A DNA stretch of 64,000 nucleotides from Polaribacter vadi (GTDB lineage Bacteria; Bacteroidota; Bacteroidia; Flavobacteriales; Flavobacteriaceae), in contig NZ_CP017477.1 in assembly GCF_001761365.1 (NCBI RefSeq), forward strand, positions 828,501 through 892,500. Direction: 5' to 3'. This document shows, in pieces, positions 16,083 to 25,100 of the stretch. Numbering within the stretch: position 1 is the stretch's first letter; each line of letters begins with the position of its first letter. The notes below the pieces were generated by a model. It saw only the letters and a program-made list of their open reading frames with translations. It made no database searches and had not been told where the DNA came from. The position numbers were made by a program, and so were the translations under genes.

Positions 16083-16937
16083 ATGAAAATAGCAGTAACA
16101 TCAGCAAGTGGAAAATTAGGTGCTTCCATTGTGAAACACTTAATTAAAGAAATTGGAAAAGAAAATGTGATTGGAATTGCTAGAACACCAGAAAAAGCAA
16201 CCCATTTAGGAGTGGAAATAAGAAAAGGAGATTACAACAATAAATCCGATTTTGAAATTGCTTTACAAGGGGTAAATGCTGTGCTTTTAGTTTCAGGAAT
16301 GGACGAGCCACAAAAAAGAATTGAGCAACATAGAAATGTAATTGAAGCCGCAAAAAAAAATGGTGTTGCTAAAATTGTATATACAAGTATTATTGGAGCT
16401 GAAGAAAATAATGCCTTTAGCCCAATAGTACAAACCAACAGACAAACAGAAAAAGATATTCGTGAATCTGGTTTAGATTGGGTAATTGGTAGAAATGGAA
16501 TTTATATTGAGCCAGATTTGGAATACTTAGAGACCTATATAAAAGAAGGCGAAATAAGAAATTGCGCTGAAAATGGAAAATGTGCGTATACAAGTCGTGT
16601 AGAATTGGGCTATGCGTATGCAAAAATGCTAGTTGAAAACAAACATAATGGAAATACATATAATTTAGTTGGAGAAGCAATTACGCAAACTGAATTAACA
16701 AATTACATCAATAAAGTGTTTAACACAAAATTGGTTTTCAATCCTGTTTCAGAGAAAGATTATTTAGAAGAAAGAAAAGCGGCATTAGGCGATTTTATTG
16801 GAACTGTAATTGCTGGAATTTACCAAGGAATAAAAGAAGGTGCCAATGATGTAGCATCAGATTTTGAAAAAGCTACTGGAAGAAAACATGCTACTCCTTT
16901 AAAAATGATGGAGAGCTTTAAATTAAAAATAAACTAA
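16083..16937 (+). CDS. NmrA/QorB-like NAD(P)-binding oxidoreductase
   Basis: A 284-residue atypical short-chain dehydrogenase of the NmrA branch. The dinucleotide site is TSASGKLGASIVKHL at the N-terminus. RGIAR-like residues (GIARTPEKA) follow, then VLLVSGMDEPQKRIEQHRNVI and YTSIIGAEEN. The overall order and length match QorB quinone reductase / azoreductase-like proteins. A role in quinone or electrophile detoxification is inferred. A 64-codon gene starts one base after its stop. Confidence 0.82.
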   Translation: MKIAVTSASGKLGASIVKHLIKEIGKENVIGIARTPEKATHLGVEIRKGDYNNKSDFEIALQGVNAVLLVSGMDEPQKRIEQHRNVIEAAKKNGVAKIVYTSIIGAEENNAFSPIVQTNRQTEKDIRESGLDWVIGRNGIYIEPDLEYLETYIKEGEIRNCAENGKCAYTSRVELGYAYAKMLVENKHNGNTYNLVGEAITQTELTNYINKVFNTKLVFNPVSEKDYLEERKAALGDFIGTVIAGIYQGIKEGANDVASDFEKATGRKHATPLKMMESFKLKIN

Positions 16938-16938
16938 A

Positions 16939-17133
16939 ATGAGTGATGTTGCAAACTGCCCAACTTGTGGTGGAAAATCAAAAATCAAGAACAAAAATAA
17001 CGAGATAACTTATATAGCGATTCAAGATGATGACTTACTAAAAAAGGTTGGTCAACTAAAAAATGCGATGCAAAAGTTTAAAGAAAAAGCAGAAACTTTA
17101 GAGAAAGAGCTTGCAGAACTAAAAGCTAAATAA
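16939..17133 (+). CDS. Small Zn-ribbon-like coiled-coil protein
   Basis: A 64-residue protein. The N-terminus has one CPTCGG knuckle (residues 7-12), and residues 32-64 form a charged helix with a heptad pattern (LLKKVGQLKNAMQKFKEKAE), so a coiled coil is likely. A single CxxC could bind zinc only as a dimer, which the coiled coil would allow. It begins one base after the oxidoreductase gene, so they are co-transcribed. Family not recognised. Confidence 0.7.
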   Translation: MSDVANCPTCGGKSKIKNKNNEITYIAIQDDDLLKKVGQLKNAMQKFKEKAETLEKELAELKAK

Positions 17134-17313
17134 AGAATTAATTGAATTGCTAAGTTTCGAATAAATATTAAAATTACCACAATTGTTTTATCTGATTTTT
17201 ATTTACTAACTTTCATGTTCAACAATACATTAAAGATTATCGTAATTATTTAGCTAAAAATAGTCTCATTGTTCTTTCAATCAATATAAAAAAACTTAAA
17301 ACTTCGTAACAAG

Positions 17314-18087
17314 ATGGAAAATAAATTCAATATTTCAGTATTAATAGATGGTGATAATGCTCAACCAAAACTAATTAAAGAAATTATTGATGAAGTTTCT
17401 AAATACGGAAAAGCAACTATTAGAAGGATTTATGGTGATTGGACATCGCAACAAATGAATAGTTGGAAAGCAATTATTAACCAACATTCCATTACTCCTA
17501 TTCAGAAATTTTCTTACACAACTGGTAAAAACTCTACTGATGGTGCTTTAATTATTGATGCTATGGATATTTTACATGGCAAAAATACAGAAGGTTTTTG
17601 TATTGTTTCTAGCGATAGCGATTACACTGGTCTTGCCAAAAGAATTCGAGAAGAAGGTTTATTTGTTATGGGAATTGGAGAGAAAAAAACACCAACTGCT
17701 TTTGTAAAATCTTGCGAAGTTTTTACGTTTACCGAAAACTTAAAAGAAGAAGCTGAAGAGAATGAGGAAAATGATGAGAAAACAACTTCTGCATCGAAAA
17801 CCATTAAAAAGACAACAACTAAAAAAACAAAAGAAGTTACACCTAATTTAAGACTCTCTAAAGATGATTGGAAAACAGTAATGAAAGCTTTTGATATTTC
17901 TACAGATGAAGAAGAAAAAGCACATATATCAACCTTAGGTTTAAATCTTAGAAAAATAGATCCTAGTTTTGATCCAAGAAGTTATGGTTTTAAAAGTTTA
18001 ACAAAACTCTTTGCAAACATCGAAAAATTTGAAGTTATTAAAAATGAAGTAAATGGTTTAAATCATCCACTTTTAAAAATGAAATAA
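17314..18087 (+). CDS. NYN-domain protein with C-terminal OST-HTH/LOTUS domain
   Basis: A 257-residue protein. Residues 1-140 form a NYN (LabA/DUF88) PIN-like nuclease domain with the expected acidic residues: SVLIDGDNAQP, KNSTDGALIIDAMDIL and CIVSSDSDYTGLAKRIREEG. A Lys/Glu/Thr-rich linker follows (about 145-175). Residues 180-250 match an OST-HTH/LOTUS RNA-binding domain, with SYGFKSLTKLFANIEKFEVI. The NYN-LOTUS combination suggests an RNA-binding endonuclease; its target is unknown. It appears to be a single gene. Confidence 0.85.
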   Translation: MENKFNISVLIDGDNAQPKLIKEIIDEVSKYGKATIRRIYGDWTSQQMNSWKAIINQHSITPIQKFSYTTGKNSTDGALIIDAMDILHGKNTEGFCIVSSDSDYTGLAKRIREEGLFVMGIGEKKTPTAFVKSCEVFTFTENLKEEAEENEENDEKTTSASKTIKKTTTKKTKEVTPNLRLSKDDWKTVMKAFDISTDEEEKAHISTLGLNLRKIDPSFDPRSYGFKSLTKLFANIEKFEVIKNEVNGLNHPLLKMK

Positions 18088-18199
18088 TAATTAAAATTCA
18101 ATTGATTTAGAGAAATCAACTTTAGTGTTAGTGAAATATCTTTTTTAGAAATTTGGTTTTGAGAACATTTTACAAAGCTATAATTTCGATCAAAAAAAC

Positions 18200-18607
18200 T
18201 TACTTTTTCTCTAAATATTCTTCAATATCTGCTATGTGATGTTGCAAAGCCTGTGTAGAAATTTGAATTTCTTTGATTAACAAAGCTAATGAAATCAATA
18301 GTAAAACTAACCCTAAACCAAAAGCATAGACTGCAATTACAGCATACCCTATAAAAATTAAAAACATCGTTAACACACAGAATAACAAACTTGTAATTCC
18401 GAAAATTTGCATAAATTTTGTCAAGTTTAAACGCAATTTTAAGTTTTTAATTTGTCTTAAAAGCGAATCGTCTTTTTCTTTTAAATAACGATCATGCAAA
18501 CTTCTAATTACTGAAGCATAAGCCAAAAAACGATTTGTATACGCAAGCATAATCAAAGAAATTGCCGAAAATAAAAGTGCTGGAGTTGTTAAGGTAAGTT
18601 CGTTCAT
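18200..18607 (-). CDS. DUF2721 membrane protein
   Basis: A 135-residue membrane protein of the DUF2721 family. It has a first helix at TPALLFSAISLIMLAYTNRF, an amphipathic stretch rich in Lys and Arg (residues 35-62), and two long hydrophobic helices at about 63-105, ending in a coiled tail (QALQHHIADIEEYLEKK). I take the ATG at 18607; a TTG three codons upstream lies inside the -7 box. Function unknown. Confidence 0.8.
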   Translation of the reverse strand: MNELTLTTPALLFSAISLIMLAYTNRFLAYASVIRSLHDRYLKEKDDSLLRQIKNLKLRLNLTKFMQIFGITSLLFCVLTMFLIFIGYAVIAVYAFGLGLVLLLISLALLIKEIQISTQALQHHIADIEEYLEKK

Positions 18608-18613
18608 AAGATG

Positions 18614-18621
18614 CAAAATTA
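18614..18621 (-). promoter_or_regulatory. -7 box abutting the DUF2721 gene
   Basis: On the minus strand TAATTTTG is followed by only six bases before the ATG, so the transcript would be leaderless or nearly so. No clear -33 TTG is seen. Confidence 0.45.
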
Positions 18622-18685
18622 GCTATTTATTTGAAAAACATTCATATTTAAACTGATTGTATTAGAAACAAACATCTTTTAACAC

Positions 18686-18693
18686 TAATTTTG
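18686..18693 (+). promoter_or_regulatory. -7 box for the DUF1206 gene
   Basis: TAATTTTG ends 17 bases before the ATG at 18711. A TTG at 18657-18659 is 26 bases upstream, longer than the usual spacer. Confidence 0.55.
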
Positions 18694-18710
18694 TTTTTAT
18701 ATTTTTAAAT

Positions 18711-19472
18711 ATGATGCAAAAAATACGAACTGTAGGTTTTTATACAAAAGGGTTTCTATATATAGTTTTAGGGATTTTAACCTTTTTAGCAGCTTTAAAT
18801 TTAGGTGGAAAAATAGCGAATAAAAATGGTGTCATTACTTTTTTACAAGATCAAATTTTTGGTAAAATGCTTTTAGCAATTACTGGGCTTGGTATTTTAG
18901 CCTATGCAGTTTGGCGATTTTTTAAAGCTTATAAAGTACTCAAGAAAAAAGATGATAAAACAAAGTATTTTTTAAGCATCGATTTTTTTACACGAGGAAT
19001 TATTTATGGTTCTTTTGCAGTATCAATTCTTTATAAAGTATTTAATATTTCAAGTAATGATGTTTCAAAAGAAACAATGGTATCCAAAGTATTACAAATA
19101 GAAAATGGCGAATATATTATTTATGCTTTGGCAATTATCGTATTATTTTCTGCATTGAATCAATTTTATATCGTGTATCAAAAAAGCTATCTGAAACATA
19201 TAAAGCAATCAAAAAACATAGAATCTTTTAGTTTCTTAGAAAAATCTGGCAAATTCGGAATTGGTTCAAGAGGTGTTTCGTTTTTAATATTTGCATGGTT
19301 TATTTACAAAGCAGCTTCAACCAAAAATCCAGGTAAAATAAAAGGAACTCAAGAAATGTTTAGTTATTTGCATAGCTTATCTTTTGGTGATATTTTAATG
19401 GCAATTATGGCTTTAGGTTTTATTTCTTATGGTATTTTCCAATATTTTTATGCCAGATATAGTTCCTATTAA
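18711..19472 (+). CDS. DUF1206 membrane protein
   Basis: A 253-residue membrane protein with six hydrophobic helices arranged as three internal repeats of two, each starting near a VGFYTKGFLYIVLG- or SRGVSFLIFAWF-like segment; this is the DUF1206 pattern. Residues GFISYGIFQYFYARY close the last repeat. Function unknown. Two ATG codons stand in a row at the start; I use the first. Confidence 0.85.
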   Translation: MMQKIRTVGFYTKGFLYIVLGILTFLAALNLGGKIANKNGVITFLQDQIFGKMLLAITGLGILAYAVWRFFKAYKVLKKKDDKTKYFLSIDFFTRGIIYGSFAVSILYKVFNISSNDVSKETMVSKVLQIENGEYIIYALAIIVLFSALNQFYIVYQKSYLKHIKQSKNIESFSFLEKSGKFGIGSRGVSFLIFAWFIYKAASTKNPGKIKGTQEMFSYLHSLSFGDILMAIMALGFISYGIFQYFYARYSSY

Positions 19473-19502
19473 ACTTCCCTCCTTTTTTAGTATTTTTGAA
19501 CT

Positions 19503-20171
19503 ATGAAAAAAATACTTTTCTTATATATTTTCGCTTATAGTACTTTAAATTTTGCGCAAAAACTGCCTAATGGTTTTGTTTATTTAGAAGATGTTGATGC
19601 ATCAATTCAAAAAGAATTACGGTATTTAAGCAACAATAATTTTATTGGTAGAAAAATTGATGGTTATAAAAATAATTGTGTAATTATTACAGAGCAAGCT
19701 GCTCATCAACTTAAAAAAGTACAAACCGAACTTTTAAAAAAAGGATTAAGTTTAAAAGTTTTTGATGCATACAGACCACAAGAAGCTGTAAATCATTTTG
19801 TGAAATGGGCAAAGGTTTTGAGTGATACTTTAATGAAGCAAGAATATTACCCAAAAGTGCCAAAATCGCAATTATTTAACCAAGGATATATTGCCTCAAA
19901 ATCTGGACACACAAGAGGAAGCACAATAGATTTAACAATTATTGATGTAAAAACTGGCAAAGAATTGGATATGGGAAGTCCTTATGATTTTTTCGGAGTT
20001 CAATCACATCCTTTACATTCAAATTTATCGAAAGAACAAAAAGAAAATAGAATGTTATTAAGAAAAGTGATGTTAGAAAATAATTTTAAACCTTATGAAA
20101 ATGAATGGTGGCATTTTACATTAAGAAATGAACCTTTTAGAAACACTTATTTTAATTTTCCTGTTGAATAA
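19503..20171 (+). CDS. D-Ala-D-Ala dipeptidase, M15 family (VanX-like)
   Basis: A 222-residue exported zinc peptidase. A Sec signal covers about residues 1-18 (ending NFAQ). The M15D core is present: VFDAYRPQEAVNHF, the zinc ligands in SGHTRGSTIDLTI (His and Asp), and the catalytic Glu and third ligand in NEWWHFTLRNEPF. It should cleave D-alanyl-D-alanine in the periplasm, for peptide recycling rather than vancomycin resistance, since no van genes are near. It lies 30 bases after the DUF1206 gene and may share its transcript. Confidence 0.9.
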   Translation: MKKILFLYIFAYSTLNFAQKLPNGFVYLEDVDASIQKELRYLSNNNFIGRKIDGYKNNCVIITEQAAHQLKKVQTELLKKGLSLKVFDAYRPQEAVNHFVKWAKVLSDTLMKQEYYPKVPKSQLFNQGYIASKSGHTRGSTIDLTIIDVKTGKELDMGSPYDFFGVQSHPLHSNLSKEQKENRMLLRKVMLENNFKPYENEWWHFTLRNEPFRNTYFNFPVE

Positions 20172-20214
20172 TAATTTTTAACAGTTTGTAAAGAACATCA
20201 ATAAAAATCGGCAT

Positions 20215-20222
20215 TATATTTG
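20215..20222 (+). promoter_or_regulatory. -7 box for the secreted protein gene at 20250
   Basis: TATATTTG ends 27 bases before the ATG at 20250. A longer reading frame that begins at 20220 would start inside this box. Confidence 0.6.
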
Positions 20223-20249
20223 TACTATAATGGCTGTAAATATATTCGT

Positions 20250-20921
20250 ATGAAATCACATTTAAAATTCTTTTTTACAATTAGTTGTCTATTTTTATCG
20301 GCAACCATATTCGCACAATTAGACTCTAACAAAGGCTCAAAAGAAGGTGGTAAAACAAAAGCAGTTATTTTAAATAACTCTAAAGAAGCCACCAAACCAA
20401 AATCTTTAGAAATTGATGGCACAAATGGTTTTAAAGAAGCTTTTGACAAGGAAAATGCGAAATTAAAAAAGAAACAAGAAGAAGATAAATTGAATAATAA
20501 AGGAATTTTAACCAAAGAAAAATTAAACGAACAGCGTTTTTTAAAATCGTTTAAAAAAATTAATGGTCAATATATTATTCCTAAAATAGATCAAGATTTA
20601 GGTACATTTAGGTCAGATTCTAAAAGTGTAAATATTATTTGTAGAGATTATCAGTATCCTGATGGTGATAGAGTTACTATTTATGTAAACGATGTTCCAG
20701 TTATTTACAATTTAACTTTAGAGCAAAATTATCAGAAATTTAATATTCCTTTAGAGGTTGGTATTAATAAAATTGTGATTGAAGCCTTAAATCAAGGTAC
20801 TTCTGGTCCAAACACTGCTGCTTTTAAAGTTTTTAATGATGCTGGCATGTTAATTTCATCTAACGAATGGAATTTAGCAACAGGCGCAAAAGCAACATTA
20901 ATTATTGCAAAAGACAAATAA
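20250..20921 (+). CDS. Exported protein of unknown function
   Basis: A 223-residue protein with a clear Sec signal (MKSHLKFFFTISCLFLSATIFAQ). After it come a Lys/Glu-rich helical segment (about residues 45-100) and a C-terminal beta-sandwich-like region with YPDGDRVTIYVNDVPVIYNL and GINKIVIEALNQG, which resembles the strands of carbohydrate-binding or Ig-like modules. The family is not named with confidence. It sits between the dipeptidase and pdhA and has its own promoter. Confidence 0.65.
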   Translation: MKSHLKFFFTISCLFLSATIFAQLDSNKGSKEGGKTKAVILNNSKEATKPKSLEIDGTNGFKEAFDKENAKLKKKQEEDKLNNKGILTKEKLNEQRFLKSFKKINGQYIIPKIDQDLGTFRSDSKSVNIICRDYQYPDGDRVTIYVNDVPVIYNLTLEQNYQKFNIPLEVGINKIVIEALNQGTSGPNTAAFKVFNDAGMLISSNEWNLATGAKATLIIAKDK

Positions 20922-20989
20922 TAAAAAGTTAGCGCAAACGTTTTCGCTAAATTCGTAAAACCTTGTTTTTTTATTCTACTTAAAACAGT

Positions 20990-20997
20990 TATTTTTG
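20990..20997 (+). promoter_or_regulatory. -7 box for pdhA-pdhC
   Basis: TATTTTTG lies 57 bases before the pdhA ATG; a TTG at 20963-20965 is 24 bases upstream. Confidence 0.55.
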
Positions 20998-21054
20998 TAT
21001 TATAGATAAATTTAGAAACTGTTTAAACGATTAAACAAATCAACACATTATTAA

Positions 21055-22044
21055 ATGAAAGAAATCACCAAACAAACCTATTTAGATTGGTACAAAGACA
21101 TGCTTTTTTGGCGTAAGTTCGAAGATAAATTAGCATCTGTTTACATTCAGCAAAAAGTAAGAGGTTTCTTGCACTTGTATAATGGGCAAGAAGCTATTTT
21201 AGCAGGTGCTTTGCATGCTATGGATTTATCGAAAGATAAAATGATTACAGCATACAGAAACCATGTACAGCCAATTGGTATGGGCGAAGATCCTAAAAAA
21301 GTTATGGCAGAATTGTATGGTAAAGCTACAGGTACCTCAAAAGGTATGGGTGGTTCTATGCATATTTTCTCTAAAGAATTTCGTTTTTATGGAGGTCATG
21401 GAATTGTTGGTGGTCAAATTCCTTTAGGTGCTGGTTTAGCTTTTGCTGATAAGTATAAAGGTAATGATGCTGTAACATTATGTTGTTTTGGTGATGGTGC
21501 TGCAAGACAAGGATCTTTGCACGAAGCTTTTAACATGGCAATGTTATGGAAATTACCAGTAATTTTTATTGTTGAAAATAACGGTTATGCAATGGGAACT
21601 TCTGTTGCTAGAACTGCAAATCATACAGATATTTGGAAACTTGGTTTAGGATATGAAATGCCTTGTGGACCTGTAGATGCTATGAACCCAATTAAAGTTG
21701 CAGAAGCTGTAGACGAAGCTATTGAAAGAGCAAGACGTGGAGATGGACCAACTTTCTTAGAAATGAAAACATACAGATATAGAGGTCACTCAATGTCTGA
21801 TGCACAACATTATAGAACTAAGGACGAAGTTGAAGAATACAAGAAAATAGACCCAATTACCCAAATAAAAGAAGTTATTTTAGAAAAAGGGTATGCTACA
21901 GAAGAAGAAATTGCTTCTATGGATAAAGAAGTGAAGGCGAAAGTAAAAGAATGCGAAAAGTTCGCAGAAGATTCTCCATATCCTGAAACTCAACAGATGT
22001 ATGATATGGTTTATGAACAAGAAGATTATCCTTTTATAAAATAA
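21055..22044 (+). CDS. pdhA: Pyruvate dehydrogenase E1 component, alpha subunit
   Basis: A 329-residue thiamine diphosphate enzyme subunit. The TPP-binding motif runs from GDGAARQGSLHEAFN to VENNGYAMGT. Other family parts are YRNHVQPIG, SKGMGGSMH and the loop YRGHSMSDAQ, which matches the phosphorylation loop region of E1 alpha. With E1 beta it decarboxylates pyruvate and acetylates E2. The E2 gene starts three bases after its stop; no E1 beta gene is in this window and it must lie elsewhere. Confidence 0.95.
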   Translation: MKEITKQTYLDWYKDMLFWRKFEDKLASVYIQQKVRGFLHLYNGQEAILAGALHAMDLSKDKMITAYRNHVQPIGMGEDPKKVMAELYGKATGTSKGMGGSMHIFSKEFRFYGGHGIVGGQIPLGAGLAFADKYKGNDAVTLCCFGDGAARQGSLHEAFNMAMLWKLPVIFIVENNGYAMGTSVARTANHTDIWKLGLGYEMPCGPVDAMNPIKVAEAVDEAIERARRGDGPTFLEMKTYRYRGHSMSDAQHYRTKDEVEEYKKIDPITQIKEVILEKGYATEEEIASMDKEVKAKVKECEKFAEDSPYPETQQMYDMVYEQEDYPFIK

Positions 22045-22047
22045 AAT

Positions 22048-23733
22048 ATGGCTACAGTTGTAAATATGCCGCGTTTAAGCGATACCATGGAAGAAGGTGT
22101 TGTGGCAAAATGGTTAAAAAGTGTTGGAGATAAAGTTGAAGAAGGCGATATTTTAGCAGAAATTGAAACTGATAAAGCAACCATGGAATTTGAATCTTTT
22201 CATGAAGGTGTTTTATTACATATTGGTATTCAAGAAGGAGAAACTTCACCTGTTGATAAATTATTAGCTATTATTGGTGAAGAAGGAGAAGATATTTCTG
22301 CACTTTTAAAAGGTGATGCTGATACTAAAGAAGATAAGGAAACTGATGATGAAAGTTCTGATAAAAAAGAAACTTCTGAAGCTACTTCTAAAGACGAAAA
22401 AAAAGAAGATTCTTCTTCTGAAGGAGTTGAAATTCCAAAAGGAGTTACTGTTATTTCTATGCCACGTTTAAGTGATACCATGACTGATGGTACAGTTGCT
22501 ACTTGGTTAAAGAAAGTTGGTGATAAAGTTGAAGAAGGAGATATTTTAGCAGAAATTGAAACTGACAAAGCAACTATGGAGTTTGAATGTTTCTACGAAG
22601 GAACAATTCTTTACATAGGTGTTCAAGAAGGTGAAACTGCTCCTGTAGATAGTTTATTGACAATTATTGGTCCTGAAGGAACAAATGTCGATGCAATTGT
22701 TAAAAATGGTGGAGCTGCTTCAGGTTCTTCTGAAACAAAAGAAACTTCTTCTGACAAAAAAGAAGAAAAAGAAACAAAAGCCGAAGATAAAAAAGAGACT
22801 AAAGAAGAATCAACAACTTCAACAGCAAATACAACTACAAATAATTCTGGAGGACGCATATTTGCATCTCCATTAGCGAAGAAAATAGCTTCTGATAAAG
22901 GAATTAATTTGGCAGATGTAACTGGTTCTGGAGAAAATGGTAGAATTATAAAAAAGGATGTAGAAAATTACACACCTTCAGCTACTGTAAAAGTTGAATC
23001 TCCTGCTCCTGCATCTAGTGCTGCTACTCCTTCTTTTTCAGTTTCTGGAGAAGAAAAATCGGAAGAAGTTAAGAATTCTCAAATGCGTAAAGCAATTGCA
23101 AAATCTTTAGGAAACTCTAAATTCTCTGCACCAGATTTCAGTTTAAATATTGAAGTTGATATGGATAATGCAATGGCTTCCAGAGCAACTATTAATGCTA
23201 TTCCAGATGTTAAAGTTTCTTTTAATGATATGGTTGTAAAAGCGTGTGCAATGGCTTTAGCAAAACATCCACAAGTAAATACTTCTTGGACAGATAATAA
23301 TACAGTGTATCATTCTCATATTCATGTTGGTGTTGCTGTTGCTGTAGATGATGGTTTATTAGTGCCTGTTGTAAAACACACAAACCATTTAAGCTTAACG
23401 CAAATTGGTGCTTCTGTTAGAGATTTAGCAGGTAAAGCAAGACATAAGAAAATTTCGCCAGCAGAAATGCAAGGAAGTACTTTTACAGTCTCTAATTTAG
23501 GAATGTTTGGTATCGATAATTTTACATCAATTATCAATCAACCTAATTCTGCAATTTTGTCTGTAGGTGCAATTGTGCAAAAACCAGTAGTTAAAAACGG
23601 ACAAATTGTTGTTGGAAACACGATGAATTTAACATTAACTTGCGATCACAGAACTGTTGATGGTGCTGTTGGTGCTCAGTTTTTACAAACTTTAAAAACG
23701 TTTATTGAAAATCCTGTTACTATGATTGCGTAA
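22048..23733 (+). CDS. pdhC: Dihydrolipoamide acetyltransferase, E2 of pyruvate dehydrogenase
   Basis: A 561-residue multidomain E2. Two lipoyl domains (about 2-80 and 134-212) each carry the ETDKATMEFE motif, with lipoyl lysines K43 and K174. They are joined by Ser/Glu/Lys-rich flexible linkers. A peripheral subunit-binding domain follows at about 269-310 (ASPLAKKIASDKGINL), and then the catalytic acyltransferase domain, ending with DHRTVDGAVGAQFL. Two lipoyl domains with a separate E1 alpha is common in Bacteroidota. It is co-transcribed with pdhA and followed by a terminator. Confidence 0.95.
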   Translation: MATVVNMPRLSDTMEEGVVAKWLKSVGDKVEEGDILAEIETDKATMEFESFHEGVLLHIGIQEGETSPVDKLLAIIGEEGEDISALLKGDADTKEDKETDDESSDKKETSEATSKDEKKEDSSSEGVEIPKGVTVISMPRLSDTMTDGTVATWLKKVGDKVEEGDILAEIETDKATMEFECFYEGTILYIGVQEGETAPVDSLLTIIGPEGTNVDAIVKNGGAASGSSETKETSSDKKEEKETKAEDKKETKEESTTSTANTTTNNSGGRIFASPLAKKIASDKGINLADVTGSGENGRIIKKDVENYTPSATVKVESPAPASSAATPSFSVSGEEKSEEVKNSQMRKAIAKSLGNSKFSAPDFSLNIEVDMDNAMASRATINAIPDVKVSFNDMVVKACAMALAKHPQVNTSWTDNNTVYHSHIHVGVAVAVDDGLLVPVVKHTNHLSLTQIGASVRDLAGKARHKKISPAEMQGSTFTVSNLGMFGIDNFTSIINQPNSAILSVGAIVQKPVVKNGQIVVGNTMNLTLTCDHRTVDGAVGAQFLQTLKTFIENPVTMIA

Positions 23734-23762
23734 CATTTTCTTTAAAATATTATATATGATTT

Positions 23763-23798
23763 AAAAATCCTAAACCTTTTGGTTTAGGATTTTTTTTT
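23763..23798. terminator. Intrinsic terminator after pdhC
   Basis: A perfect 14-bp stem, 23763-23776 with 23781-23794 (core CCTAAACC/GGTTTAGG), has a TTTT loop and a T-run of nine. Confidence 0.92.
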
Positions 23799-23818
23799 GA
23801 TGAAAAGTAGTTTTCAGC

Positions 23819-23849
23819 TTGAATTTCTTATCATAAACCTATAACTTCG
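23819..23849 (+). promoter_or_regulatory. Probable promoter for sbcD-sbcC
   Basis: TTG (23819-23821), 20 bases, then TAACTTCG (23842-23849), one mismatch from TAnnTTTG. The sbcD ATG is 36 bases downstream. Confidence 0.5.
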
Positions 23850-23885
23850 CTTAACTTGAAATTGAATTAAGCATAAAAAAGAGCG

Positions 23886-25088
23886 ATGAAAATACTTCAC
23901 ACAGCAGATTGGCATTTAGGACATAGATTGCATGATCAATCTCAATTTGAGGAACAAAATTTGTTTTTAAATTGGATTGAAAATTACATCATCACTCAAA
24001 AAATTGAAGTGCTTTTAATTTCTGGTGATATTTTTGATTCAGGCTCTCCATCCAATCAGAGTTTGGAAATGTATTATAGTTTTCTGGTAAAATTGAATAA
24101 CACTTGTTGCAAATCGATTATAATTACTGGTGGAAATCATGATTCTCCAGGAACTTTAAACGCGCCAAAACATATTTTAAATGCACTTTCTATAAAAGTA
24201 GTTGGTAAAGCCACTGAACATATTGAAGATGAAGTTTTCAAACTCAATATTAACAGTGAAGAATTGATTATTGCTGCAGTTCCTTATTTAAGAGATGGAG
24301 ATATTAGACGTGCAGTTGCAGGAGAATCTTTTGAAGATTTAACTGATAAATACAAAAAAGCATTGATAAATCATTATGAATCTGCAGCTGAAGAATGCAA
24401 AAAAATAAATATAAATAATGCTCCTGTAATTGCAATGGGTCATTTATTTGCAACTGGAGGATCAGTTTCTGACAGCGAACAAAATATTTATGTGGGAACT
24501 TTAGGACACATTGGCGCTAATGATTTTCCTACTTATTTTGATTATGTTGCTTTAGGACACTTACACAGGCCTCAAATTATTGGTGGAAATGAAAAAATTC
24601 AATATTCTGGTTCTCCAAATATTTTAAGTTTTAGCGAAGTTAATTATGATAAAAAGATAAAAGTTTTATCAACAGAAAATAATAAAATTACGACTATTGA
24701 TGATGTGATTCTCCCTAATTTTCGAGAATTTTATCGACTTTCTGGAACTATTCAAGAATGTATGAATTTGTTTCCAACTATTATTTCTAATTCGTTTGGT
24801 TTAACTCCTTGGGTAGAAATTGTTTTGAAAGAAGACCATACCATAAATACAGATGATTTAAAAAAAGAAGCTGAAAAATATTCTTTTGAAATTTTAAAAA
24901 TTTCCTTAAAAAACCAAAAAAAGCAAAAAGGAATTGAGGAATTGTTGAAAGAAACAAAATCGATTAAAGAATTAAACCCAACTGAAGTTTTTAAATTAAA
25001 ATGCGAGGAAATGAATTTTGACTTGCAGGAAAATCCACAAATTTGGGATGCTTTTAATGAAATTTTACAAAGTGTTAAAAATCAATAA
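23886..25088 (+). CDS. sbcD: Exonuclease SbcCD, nuclease subunit D
   Basis: A 400-residue Mre11-type nuclease. The calcineurin-like phosphoesterase motifs appear in order: HTADWHLGH, SGDIFDSG, GGNHDSPG, MGHLFATGG and LGHLHRPQ, which supply the two-metal site. A C-terminal capping region follows (about 290-400). With SbcC it opens hairpins and processes DNA ends in the cytoplasm. sbcC begins 12 bases after its stop. Confidence 0.96.
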   Translation: MKILHTADWHLGHRLHDQSQFEEQNLFLNWIENYIITQKIEVLLISGDIFDSGSPSNQSLEMYYSFLVKLNNTCCKSIIITGGNHDSPGTLNAPKHILNALSIKVVGKATEHIEDEVFKLNINSEELIIAAVPYLRDGDIRRAVAGESFEDLTDKYKKALINHYESAAEECKKININNAPVIAMGHLFATGGSVSDSEQNIYVGTLGHIGANDFPTYFDYVALGHLHRPQIIGGNEKIQYSGSPNILSFSEVNYDKKIKVLSTENNKITTIDDVILPNFREFYRLSGTIQECMNLFPTIISNSFGLTPWVEIVLKEDHTINTDDLKKEAEKYSFEILKISLKNQKKQKGIEELLKETKSIKELNPTEVFKLKCEEMNFDLQENPQIWDAFNEILQSVKNQ

Positions 25089-25100
25089 AAGCGACTTGTT

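Noticed and set aside
20929..20950. TTAGCG/CGCTAA hairpin as a terminator before pdhA
   Set aside because: The stem is only six pairs and no T-run follows directly.
22230..22859. Two Ser/Val-rich minus-strand frames and a Lys-rich shifted frame at 22667-22876
   Set aside because: They are shadows of the repeated lipoyl domains and acidic linkers of pdhC.
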